Origin: Actinomycetota bacterium
Lineage (GTDB): Bacteria > Actinomycetota > Acidimicrobiia > Acidimicrobiales > Ilumatobacteraceae
Reading direction: 5' to 3'
Length of the DNA stretch: 13,873 bases
NCBI GenBank assembly: GCA_005788205.1
Contig: SXYT01000177.1
Coordinates: 1-13,873 of the forward strand
Positions 6,827 to 13,686 of the stretch are shown here, one piece after another. Position numbers and translations under genes: made by a program. Under the pieces are notes generated by a model. It did not search any database, was not told where the DNA came from, and was given only the letters and a program-made list of their open reading frames with translations. Each line of letters begins with the position of its first letter. The first letter of the stretch is position 1.

Positions 6827-7597
6827 ATGACCGACACACACGCACCTGCCGGCACCCCGCTCGTCGAGCTGAGGGACATCAAGGTCTCCTTCGGCGGTCT
6901 CCACGCCGTGGACGGGGTGTCCATGGCGCTCCACCCGGGCGAGGTCATGGCCGTCGTGGGCGGCAACGGTGCGGGCAAGTCCACGCTGATGCACACGATC
7001 GCGGGCGCCCACCCGGCGGACTCCGGCCAGATCCTCGTGAACGGCACGCCCGTCACCATCGCGAACCCGCGCGACGCGCGGGCCCACGGCATCGAGGTCA
7101 TCTACCAGCGCCTCGCGCTCGCGGACAACATTGATGCGGCCGGCAACCTCTTTCTCGGCCGTGAGCTGCGCACGCCCACCGGTGCGCTCGACGACTCCGC
7201 GATGGCCTCAGCCACGCGCGACGTGATAAGGCGGCTCAACCCGCGTTTCCGGAACCTCAGCACGCCGGTGCGCTCGCTCTCGGGCGGCCAGCGCCAGTCC
7301 GTGGCGATCGCGCGGGCCGTGCACTTCACCGCGCGCATCCTCATCATGGACGAGCCCACGGCCGCCCTCGGCCCTGCCGAGACCGAGCAGGTCCGCGAGC
7401 TGATCACCCAGCTGAAGTCGGAGGGCATCGGGATCTTCCTGATCAGCCACGACATCCACGACGTGTTCGACCTGGCCGACCGCATCAGCGTGATGATGCA
7501 GGGCCGTCTTGTCGGCACGGTCGACAGGGACAAGGTCACGAAGGACGAGATCCTCGCGATGATCATCCTCGGCCAGACGCCGACCACCGCTGGCTGA
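6827..7597 (+). CDS. xylG: xylose ABC transporter ATP-binding protein, single-domain
   Basis: Peripheral ATPase that powers sugar import through XylH. The 256 residues hold one complete ABC domain: Walker A GGNGAGKS (45-52), Q-loop Q94 in VIYQRLAL, signature LSGGQ (151-155), Walker B ILIMDEP (171-177) and switch histidine H208 in ISHD. Escherichia coli XylG is about twice as long with two ABC domains. Here one domain would act as a homodimer, as in FrcA-type transporters. The glutamate usual in this family's Walker A (GENGAGKS) is glycine. This is not a truncation: the frame ends with a natural C terminus, and the convergent gene starts six bases later. An excellent Shine-Dalgarno AGGAGG (6816-6821) sits five bases before the ATG. 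It is last in the rightward operon. Confidence 0.92.
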   Translation: MTDTHAPAGTPLVELRDIKVSFGGLHAVDGVSMALHPGEVMAVVGGNGAGKSTLMHTIAGAHPADSGQILVNGTPVTIANPRDARAHGIEVIYQRLALADNIDAAGNLFLGRELRTPTGALDDSAMASATRDVIRRLNPRFRNLSTPVRSLSGGQRQSVAIARAVHFTARILIMDEPTAALGPAETEQVRELITQLKSEGIGIFLISHDIHDVFDLADRISVMMQGRLVGTVDRDKVTKDEILAMIILGQTPTTAG

Positions 7598-7609
7598 CGC
7601 GGCTCAGCC
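7592..7609. terminator. inverted repeat joining the stop codons of convergent genes
   Basis: GGCTGA (7592-7597) and TCAGCC (7604-7609) form a perfect six-pair stem with the loop CGCGGC. The left arm contains the TGA stop of xylG. The right arm contains the stop of the minus-strand FG-GAP gene. It could act in both directions, but it is short and has no T-run, so termination here is uncertain. Confidence 0.35.
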
Positions 7610-9211
7610 TCCCGGCACCCACTTGACCGGCGCGCCAGTGCCGCGCGTGACGTCGTAGAACGCGTCCGGCGCCACCGGCATCCACGGCCCGGCGACCGCG
7701 CCGGGGAACGTGACACGGACTTCCGCTGACCCCGCGGTGCCCAGGCCGAAGTGAATCCACCCCGTCTCCCCGCTCGCGTGCCCGCCTCCGACGGTGACCT
7801 CGCGAGTGGTCGTCCTCCCGTCCGCACGGACCTCCACGAACGCACCCACGGCCGCGGTGTTCGGTGCGGGCTGCTTCAGCCGGACCGCGACCCACCTGCC
7901 CGGCGACTCAGGTGCTCCTGTGCCCATGTTGCGCCGCACCTCGGCGGGGACACGTCGGTTCATCACCACGATGTCGAGCAGACCGTCGAGATTGAGATCG
8001 ACCAACGCCGCCCCGCGCGAGCGTGCCCCGTTCTCGATCCCCGACTGCGAGCCGCGCTCCGTGAACGTCCCGTCCGCACGGCCGAGGAGAAGGTTGTTCG
8101 GGTCGTAGGAGGCATAGTCGACCTGGGCGTCCACGTTGCCCTTCGCGACGAAGAGGTCCAGCCGCCCGTCGTTGTTCACGTCGTCGAACTCCGGGTGCCA
8201 CGCGGTGGAGGGGAGCACGCCGTCCCCCGCGTAGGGGCGCTGTGCCGTGACGCCGCGCTCGAGCGCGATGTCCGCGTAGGCGGGCCCCGTTGCGCCGCTC
8301 TCGAGTGCCTGCAGCTTGTTGTCTGCCTGGCTGGTCAGGTACACCTCCGGCCGGCCGTCGCCGGTGAGGTCCTGGCTCGCGATGCCCATCCCCCAGATGG
8401 TGAGGTCCCGCCACCCGTCGGTCTCCCCGTACTCGCGCGGCTCCTCGCCGGGGCGCACGCGCCACAGCTGCTCGCGCGCGTTGCGGTCGTAGTTGCGGTC
8501 GTTGCTCATGCGCAGATCCACCCCGCCGTCGCGGTTCCAGTCGGAGAACAACGCCGAGAGGGTGCAGTGACCCGGCAGCGCGACAGGGGTGCCGTATCGC
8601 CGGCCCCCCGGCCTGACCAGCTTGCTGGCCGCGCAGTCGTAGGTGTCGGGCACCAGGTAGTTGCCGAAAGCGAGGGTGGGGAGGGATGCATCCTCCTCCC
8701 ACGTGGCGGAGAACGCGGTGGTCCAGTCCGTCCCCGGGTCGAGACCGAGGGAGGCGGTCATGTCCTCGAACGCGCAGTCGCCCAGCCCGCGCAGGACGGC
8801 GTTGCCCTCGGCGCGCCGCAGCACCACGAGGTCGGTCACCCCGTCGCCGTCGACCTCGAGCGGGTACGCGCCGGTGACCGACACGAGATCCGTGACGGGT
8901 GACGTCTTCCTCTCGAAGCGCAGTGCAGCACGCGGTTCACCCGTGTTCACGAACAGCGATGCCGGGTTCGTCCCGCCGGCCATGTACAGCTCCGGCATGC
9001 CGTCCCCGCTGCAGTCGAACGTGGCGACCCCGCCGCCCACGAAGAACGGGAACTCACCGTCGTAGACATGGGAGATACCGGCCGTCCGGGCCTCGTCCAC
9101 GAACTGCGGCACGGCCGGCCCGCCGTCGCCCCGCGACAGCGGCACGACGACAGCGGCACTGCCGGCCGTGAGGACGCCGGCGAACGCAACGGCGAGGGTC
9201 CTGCGTCTCAT
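7604..9211 (-). CDS. secreted FG-GAP repeat protein with ASPIC/UnbV domain (CRTAC1/UnbV-like)
   Basis: Exported protein of 535 residues, biochemical role unknown. The N terminus MRRRTLAVAF continues into a hydrophobic signal segment (about 5-25). A beta-propeller of FG-GAP/VCBS type follows, with six calcium-binding-like DxDxDG loops: 66-74, 119-127, 224-232, 281-289, 344-352 and 405-413. One blade around 160-185 is degenerate, with no such loop. The C-terminal part (about 438-505, VGAFVEV...REVTVGGG...HFGLG) matches the ASPIC/UnbV domain. Such proteins are called CRTAC1-like, or UnbV when found in enediyne clusters. The gene follows the RnfD-like gene after 27 bases on the same strand, so the two are probably co-transcribed. 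The ribosome site is weak (ACGAGAC). The end is only six bases from the convergent xylG. Family assignment is firm; function is open. Confidence 0.88.
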   Translation of the reverse strand: MRRRTLAVAFAGVLTAGSAAVVVPLSRGDGGPAVPQFVDEARTAGISHVYDGEFPFFVGGGVATFDCSGDGMPELYMAGGTNPASLFVNTGEPRAALRFERKTSPVTDLVSVTGAYPLEVDGDGVTDLVVLRRAEGNAVLRGLGDCAFEDMTASLGLDPGTDWTTAFSATWEEDASLPTLAFGNYLVPDTYDCAASKLVRPGGRRYGTPVALPGHCTLSALFSDWNRDGGVDLRMSNDRNYDRNAREQLWRVRPGEEPREYGETDGWRDLTIWGMGIASQDLTGDGRPEVYLTSQADNKLQALESGATGPAYADIALERGVTAQRPYAGDGVLPSTAWHPEFDDVNNDGRLDLFVAKGNVDAQVDYASYDPNNLLLGRADGTFTERGSQSGIENGARSRGAALVDLNLDGLLDIVVMNRRVPAEVRRNMGTGAPESPGRWVAVRLKQPAPNTAAVGAFVEVRADGRTTTREVTVGGGHASGETGWIHFGLGTAGSAEVRVTFPGAVAGPWMPVAPDAFYDVTRGTGAPVKWVPGG

Positions 9212-9238
9212 CGGGGTCTCGTCGGGCCCGCGGCGTTG

Positions 9239-10888
9239 TCAGCGTGCCGTCGGCACGGGGAGCTCGGCGACGACGAGCCAGCGCGAACCGGTGGCGCGGC
9301 GCATCGCCCACATCGTCTCGAACGGCGCGCTCCCGCGGGACACGATGTCACCCGCCCTGTTGCGCGTCTCCGTGGTGACCGTGCCGCGCGAGATCATCCC
9401 CAGGCTCAGGCCGTCCTGCCGGCCGAACGGAACGAGGAGGGTGACGCGGACGTCGTCGAAGTCGTACGAGGAGGTGGCGACGAGTCCCGAGGACGCGGCC
9501 CTGCGGAGGCCAGCCTGCATGCTCTCCAGCCGGTCGCCGTGGGCGACCGCAGTGAGGAGCGCGGCATCGTTGTCGCGCAGTGCCTGGTTCTCGAGCGCGA
9601 GGTTCTCGGCGAGTGTCAGCACGATGGCGCGCGCACCGTCCACATCAATCTCGTGGTTCCAGTTGATGACCTCCTCGTCCACCGCGATCGCGGGGAACGT
9701 GGCGGGGTCCACCCGCGTGGCGAGCCTGCCGACGAGGTTCTCCGGCTCACCCGCGAGGATTCCCTGCGCGGAACGACCCGCAACGGAGAGCCCCGCGAGG
9801 AGCACCACCGCACTGAGGGCGAGCGCTCCGGTGCGCCGGCGCGCGGTGAGCACGGTCCCCGTGCCTGGTTCGCCGTTCAGCACCCGCCGTGCGAAGCCGC
9901 GGAGGGTGTCCCCCTTGCTCCCGGGTTCCGGCATGTGCCGCTCCAGGAGCGGCCGGACCATCGTCATGATGGTGAGCCCGGCGAGGAGCGCGACCTTCGC
10001 GCCGAACTCCGTCTGCTGCGGCGCCATCAACAGCACGCACACCACGCCGACGAGCGCGCCGAACACCGTGCGCCCCACGCGGCCGAGCGGGACGGTGCGG
10101 GGGTCGGTGATCATGAAGTACGTGAAGATCAGGATCTCGGGTGACGTCACGATCGTGACCCACAGGTCCGAGCCGCACACCGGTGCGAACGCCCAGCGGG
10201 CAGTGAAGCACTGCCCGGAGGCCGCGTTGACGGCGGTGCCCGCCGAGAGCACCAGCCAGAAGGAGATCACCGTGGCAATGAGGCCGAGACGGCGGGTGAC
10301 GAGCGAGCCCCCGACGAGGATGACCGCGTAGGCGATCACCATGGAGGGGTTCGACAGCGGTGCCCACCAGAAGTCGAGCGGCTCCACCTGGCTGCTCCCG
10401 AGCACGATGAACGCGATGACGAGCCCGACGTTGGACGGGTTGAAGACGTGCGAGCCGTTTCTCCTCACCATGAACTTCGTCAGCAGGGAGAATGCGGCGA
10501 TGCCCGAGAACAGCCACCACTTGTGGAACGTCCAGTGGTCGCCCACGGGGGTCGTGGGCACCCTCAGGATGAGCGCGATTCCGCTGCCGGTGAGCATCGC
10601 GCTCGCGGGCCACACGAACGAGCGCGTCTGGCGGAACGTGATCGCGACCTGCAGGACGGCGGTGGTGAGGATGGCGGCGAGGATCTGGGGCACGCTGACA
10701 TGGAAGCCCAGTCCCACCTGCCCGAGCGTGTGCAAAGTGATGACGATCGCGGCCACGTGCAGGCGCGAGTCACGGATGCGGGGGAGCACGACCGGGTAGG
10801 TCCGGCCGAACATCTGCACGGATCGTCCGGGCGCCGCGAGGGCGGGCCGCAGAGCCGGCGCGAACGTTCCTCCCATGGGTGGAGACAC
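9239..10888 (-). CDS. RnfD/NqrB-like membrane protein with C-terminal extracytoplasmic domain (UnbU-like)
   Basis: Membrane protein of 549 residues from the GTG start. About eleven hydrophobic segments lie between 44 and 370. Landmarks of the NqrB/RnfD family are HVFNPSNVGLV (147-157) and FTYFMITDPRTVP (255-267). The SGAT-type threonine that carries covalent FMN in NqrB and RnfD is not visible, so redox activity is doubtful. After the last membrane segment (about 353-370), a soluble part of about 175 residues ends in W...VAELPVPTAR; its pattern recalls NTF2-like folds such as the ARC6 IMS-like domain, a weak inference. Start: the GTG at 10888 has AGGAA (10893-10897) five bases before it. The ATG at 10876 gives 545 residues and follows a -10-like TAGTGT, so a leaderless start is the alternative. 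It is paired with the FG-GAP gene downstream, as UnbU is with UnbV in enediyne clusters. Confidence 0.82.
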   Translation of the reverse strand: MSPPMGGTFAPALRPALAAPGRSVQMFGRTYPVVLPRIRDSRLHVAAIVITLHTLGQVGLGFHVSVPQILAAILTTAVLQVAITFRQTRSFVWPASAMLTGSGIALILRVPTTPVGDHWTFHKWWLFSGIAAFSLLTKFMVRRNGSHVFNPSNVGLVIAFIVLGSSQVEPLDFWWAPLSNPSMVIAYAVILVGGSLVTRRLGLIATVISFWLVLSAGTAVNAASGQCFTARWAFAPVCGSDLWVTIVTSPEILIFTYFMITDPRTVPLGRVGRTVFGALVGVVCVLLMAPQQTEFGAKVALLAGLTIMTMVRPLLERHMPEPGSKGDTLRGFARRVLNGEPGTGTVLTARRRTGALALSAVVLLAGLSVAGRSAQGILAGEPENLVGRLATRVDPATFPAIAVDEEVINWNHEIDVDGARAIVLTLAENLALENQALRDNDAALLTAVAHGDRLESMQAGLRRAASSGLVATSSYDFDDVRVTLLVPFGRQDGLSLGMISRGTVTTETRNRAGDIVSRGSAPFETMWAMRRATGSRWLVVAELPVPTAR

Positions 10889-10930
10889 TAGTTTCCTGCA
10901 CTCTTCGCGTGCCATCCCGGGGCGGTCCGC

Positions 10931-11005
10931 ACGGGCCCGTCCCGTGAGCCTGCCCGCCCCGCGGTGACTACTGTGAGCCGTGCAGTCGGGGGACTGCTGA
11001 GGAGG
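10931..11005 (+). promoter_or_regulatory. patatin gene upstream region: palindrome, -10, 5' stem-loop and ribosome site
   Basis: In the divergent gap between the RnfD-like gene and the patatin gene there is a ten-base palindrome ACGGGCCCGT (10931-10940). A -10-like TACTGT (10969-10974) lies without a clear -35. A perfect six-pair hairpin GCAGTC/GACTGC with a GGGG loop follows at 10982-10997. The Shine-Dalgarno AGGAGG (11000-11005) is three bases further on. If transcription starts near 10981, the hairpin would be the extreme 5' end of the mRNA and would sit directly against the ribosome site. Confidence 0.4.
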
Positions 11006-11009
11006 GGCC

Positions 11010-12503
11010 ATGGCACGCACGCCGAAGGACACATCGATCATGTTGCTCGCGAACGCTGACCCGCGGGAGCTGCCGCCCCTGTCCTCGGTGAAGGTGCCCC
11101 CTGTGTTCCCGACCGGCGCGGGACGCACATCGTTCCCCTACGAGAACCTCGCCTTCGAGGGCGGCGGTGCCAAGGGCTACGCCTACATCGGCGCCGTGCG
11201 AGTGCTCGAGGAGGAGGGTATCTATCCGCTGAACATCCGGCGTGTGACCGGGACGAGCATCGGCAGCATGTTCGCGATGTTCGCGGCGCTCGGTGTGAGC
11301 AGCGAGTACATGGAGAAGCGCATCCCCGCCGACATCGAGAGCCTGGCCAAGGACGGGTCGGGTGGCGCCATCGGCGGGTTCGTGAGGGCGGCCCGTCGCA
11401 AGGGGATGAACCCCGGCCAGCGCCTGTACGACTTCCTCGGCGAGATCCTCGAGGAGGTCACCGGCAGCGCGGATATCACGTTCGCCCAGCTCCACGAGCG
11501 GTGCGGCCGCGAGCTGGCGATCCCCGTCACGAACGTGACCCGGATGACCACGGAGTTCTGCCACATCAAGACGACGCCGAACATGGCGGTTCGCGTCGCC
11601 ACGCGCATGTCGATGTCCCTGCCGGTTCTCCTGCAGCCGATCAGCCTTCGCTCCGTCTACGACAGGGTCACCGGCGATGCAAACGCGGAGTTCTACGTTG
11701 ACGGTGGTCTCCTCTGCAACAACCCGACTCACGTGTTCGACGGGTGGTGGCTCTCGATGGACCCGCGCGACTCCTTCCTGCGGAGGCTGCAGCCGCTCGA
11801 CCGCGCGGCGTCGCAGTACCCGCGGTCCGCGCGGTTCAGCCCGGCGAATTCGCGCACGCTCGGGTTCACGCTGTTCGCCGGCGAGGAGACGGACATCACG
11901 CGCAGCTGGCTGGAGCCCGGCGCCGAACCGCCTGTGCGCCCCGACACCGAGGCCGCGCGCGAGCACGCGGAGAAAGAGATGGTCCGCCAGCGCCAGAGCG
12001 ACATGCAGAAGCCGATCCAGCGGCTGCTGAACAGGCTCGACGAGCACGACGCTGATGCCGACGGGCGCATCTCCCGGGTGGAACTACGGGCCACGCTGAC
12101 CGACGGTTCGTTCTCGCGCGAGGACACCGTCCTCATCTTCGGCACGGATGACGTCGACGAGATCTTCGAGCACATGAATGCCGACGGGGGCGAGACCATC
12201 GAGTTCAGCGAGCTCCTCTCCTTCCTCGAGACGCGCGGCCTCGACGTGACCACGTCACTGGTCGGGTTCCCGGCACGTCCGCCGAAGAACATCGTGGACT
12301 TCGCGATGAACCTGATCGAAGCCGTCAGTCGCGACCTCACCCGCTCGAACCAGACGAGCGACGACAGGCCGCGCACCATCCCGATCAGCACCGACTACAT
12401 CGGCACGACCACGTTCAACCTCGTTGACGCCGACCTTCAGTTCATGATCGAGTCGGGTCGCAAGCACACCAAGGCGTTCCTCGACGCCCACCGCAACGGC
12501 TGA
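11010..12503 (+). CDS. patatin-like phospholipase with EF-hand pair
   Basis: Predicted serine lipid hydrolase of 497 residues without signal peptide or membrane segment, so probably cytoplasmic or membrane-associated. The patatin core has the oxyanion loop GGGAKG (51-56), nucleophile S83 in GTSIG (81-85) and the dyad aspartate D231 in VDGG (230-233). A charged linker with coiled-coil character (about 310-343) leads to a canonical EF-hand loop D347-E358 (DADADGRISRVE) and a second, degenerate loop N390-E401 (NADGGETIEFSE). The sequence after it (about 455-493, RTIPISTDYIGTTTF...SGRKHTKAFL) looks like the usual C-terminal end of bacterial patatins, so the EF-hands appear inserted inside the family domain. 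Calcium control of lipase activity is inferred. The start is set by AGGAGG (11000-11005). It is transcribed divergently from the RnfD-like gene. Confidence 0.88.
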   Translation: MARTPKDTSIMLLANADPRELPPLSSVKVPPVFPTGAGRTSFPYENLAFEGGGAKGYAYIGAVRVLEEEGIYPLNIRRVTGTSIGSMFAMFAALGVSSEYMEKRIPADIESLAKDGSGGAIGGFVRAARRKGMNPGQRLYDFLGEILEEVTGSADITFAQLHERCGRELAIPVTNVTRMTTEFCHIKTTPNMAVRVATRMSMSLPVLLQPISLRSVYDRVTGDANAEFYVDGGLLCNNPTHVFDGWWLSMDPRDSFLRRLQPLDRAASQYPRSARFSPANSRTLGFTLFAGEETDITRSWLEPGAEPPVRPDTEAAREHAEKEMVRQRQSDMQKPIQRLLNRLDEHDADADGRISRVELRATLTDGSFSREDTVLIFGTDDVDEIFEHMNADGGETIEFSELLSFLETRGLDVTTSLVGFPARPPKNIVDFAMNLIEAVSRDLTRSNQTSDDRPRTIPISTDYIGTTTFNLVDADLQFMIESGRKHTKAFLDAHRNG

Positions 12504-12506
12504 ACG

Positions 12507-12528
12507 GGAACGGCGCTCGGAGCGTTCC
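12507..12528 (+). terminator. inverted repeat after the patatin gene
   Basis: GGAACG (12507-12512) and CGTTCC (12523-12528) are perfect complements separated by ten bases. They begin three bases after the stop codon. There is no T-run. It may terminate weakly or protect the mRNA end. Because it sits just upstream of the lacI promoter, a regulatory site is the alternative. Confidence 0.35.
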
Positions 12529-12537
12529 GGCGTACAG

Positions 12538-12573
12538 TTGGAAGGTGTGGAAATCTTCCACTAGATTCCAGAA
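12538..12573 (+). promoter_or_regulatory. lacI promoter with overlapping palindromic operator
   Basis: TTGGAA (12538-12543) and TAGATT (12562-12567), 18 bases apart, look like -35 and -10 elements. Six bases separate the -10 from the ATG, so a leaderless transcript is predicted, and no Shine-Dalgarno is present. Between them lies a perfect palindrome GTGGAAATCTTCCAC (12547-12561). An outer pair, TGGAA (12539-12543) and TTCCA (12566-12570), is centred on nearly the same point. A protein bound here would block RNA polymerase, which fits self-repression by the LacI-family product. Confidence 0.6.
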
Positions 12574-13581
12574 ATGACCACAATGTCGGAAGTCGCCCGC
12601 CACGCGGGTGTCGGCATCGGGACGGTGTCGCGGGTCATCAACGAGCAGCCGAACGTGAGCGCCGCGATGCGCAAGCGCGTCCGCGAGTCCATCGAGGCTG
12701 TCGGCTACCACGTGCCGCGGCGGCGCCGCACGGGCCAGGCGGGGCGCGCCGCGTATGTCGGCGTGCTGACCGTGTTCTTCGACGAGCCGTCCGTGTACGA
12801 GAGGTGCAAGGGGATCATCGGTCACCTGCAGCCGCTCGGGTACGAGGTCGTCATCTACAACACGGTCGCACCCCAGCAGATCCGGTCCCAGGTGGAGGCG
12901 ATGGCCTCGCACCCCCTCGACGGTGCCATCGTGATCTCCGCGCAGCTCGACGACGAGGAGGTGCGCATCCTCCGCGCAGCGCCGTTCCCGGTCGTCATGG
13001 TCGATGCATTCTGCGAGGGCTTCCGCAGCGTGGGCATCGACGACCGTCACGGCGGCGAGATCGCCGCGCGCCACCTGCTCGACATGGGGCACTCGAGGAT
13101 CGGCTTCGTCGGCGAGCCGATGGACCAGTTCGGTTTCGTCGCGTCCTCGGAGCGCGAGCGCGGCTTCAGGGACGCGCACCGCAAGTCAGGTGTCGCGGTG
13201 GACGAGGAACTCATCCGCCACGGTGCACACATCCGGTCTGCCGCGAAGCATCTGGCGATCGACCTGCTCTCCAACACCGACCCGGTGACCGCCATCGTGG
13301 CCACGTCGGACGTGCAGGCAATCGGGGTGATGGAGGCGGCCGCGGAACTGGGAGTGAAGGTGCCCGAGCAGCTCTCCGTCATCGGGTACGACGACCTCGA
13401 GGTCGCGGCCATGATGGGGATCACCACCGTGCGCCAGCAACTGGAGCTCTCCGGCCAGCGCGGTGCCGCGCACCTGGTGGAGGCGATCAACGGGGACGGC
13501 ACGCACGGCACGCAGGAACGGATTGACGTCGAGGTGATCGTGAGGAACACCACGAGACCGCCGGGGTCCCGGGTGTCCTGA
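12574..13581 (+). CDS. LacI-family transcriptional regulator
   Basis: Sugar-responsive DNA-binding repressor of 335 residues. The N-terminal helix-turn-helix (4-22, MSEVARHAGVGIGTVSRVIN) is typical. The effector domain (about 61-325) has the periplasmic-binding fold with YVGVL, LDGAIVISA, HLLDMGHSRIGFVG, AIVATSDVQAIGVM and LSVIGYDDLE. The hinge between them (46-60) is arginine-rich (PRRRRTGQAGRA) and lacks the usual ARxLxxxRT pattern with its minor-groove leucine. The ATG at 12574 is preceded by a -10-like element at leaderless distance; an internal ATG at 12583 is possible. A palindrome in its promoter suggests autoregulation, and related TGGAA half-sites in the xyl control region suggest a wider role. 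The ligand is unknown; xylose is the obvious candidate from context, some 5 kb from the xyl genes. Confidence 0.92.
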   Translation: MTTMSEVARHAGVGIGTVSRVINEQPNVSAAMRKRVRESIEAVGYHVPRRRRTGQAGRAAYVGVLTVFFDEPSVYERCKGIIGHLQPLGYEVVIYNTVAPQQIRSQVEAMASHPLDGAIVISAQLDDEEVRILRAAPFPVVMVDAFCEGFRSVGIDDRHGGEIAARHLLDMGHSRIGFVGEPMDQFGFVASSERERGFRDAHRKSGVAVDEELIRHGAHIRSAAKHLAIDLLSNTDPVTAIVATSDVQAIGVMEAAAELGVKVPEQLSVIGYDDLEVAAMMGITTVRQQLELSGQRGAAHLVEAINGDGTHGTQERIDVEVIVRNTTRPPGSRVS

Positions 13582-13606
13582 AGGCCGACGGCCCGGCAAC
13601 GGGGTG

Positions 13607-13639
13607 TGGTCAGAATCGGGTGTGGGGTGGTCAAATCGG
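13607..13639 (+). repeat. direct repeat TGGTCA(G)AATCGG, 21-base period
   Basis: TGGTCAGAATCGG (13607-13619) and TGGTCAAATCGG (13628-13639) begin 21 bases apart, two helical turns, in the gap between the LacI gene and the next gene. The preceding bases (GGTGTGG / GGGGTGG) are also similar. The arrangement resembles paired binding sites for a regulator. No clear -35 or -10 could be placed next to them. Confidence 0.4.
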
Positions 13640-13686
13640 CCGTATGGACCCGGGCCGGCCGCACAGCCGCTGCAACGCTTGTTTCC

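Noticed and set aside
7595..7700. Frameshifted second half of XylG
   Set aside because: After the stop comes at once the convergent FG-GAP gene. No second Walker A or signature motif is visible in any plus-strand frame.
7604..10888. Enediyne biosynthesis cluster
   Set aside because: Only the UnbU/UnbV-like pair is present. No polyketide synthase, thioesterase or tailoring gene occurs in the window.
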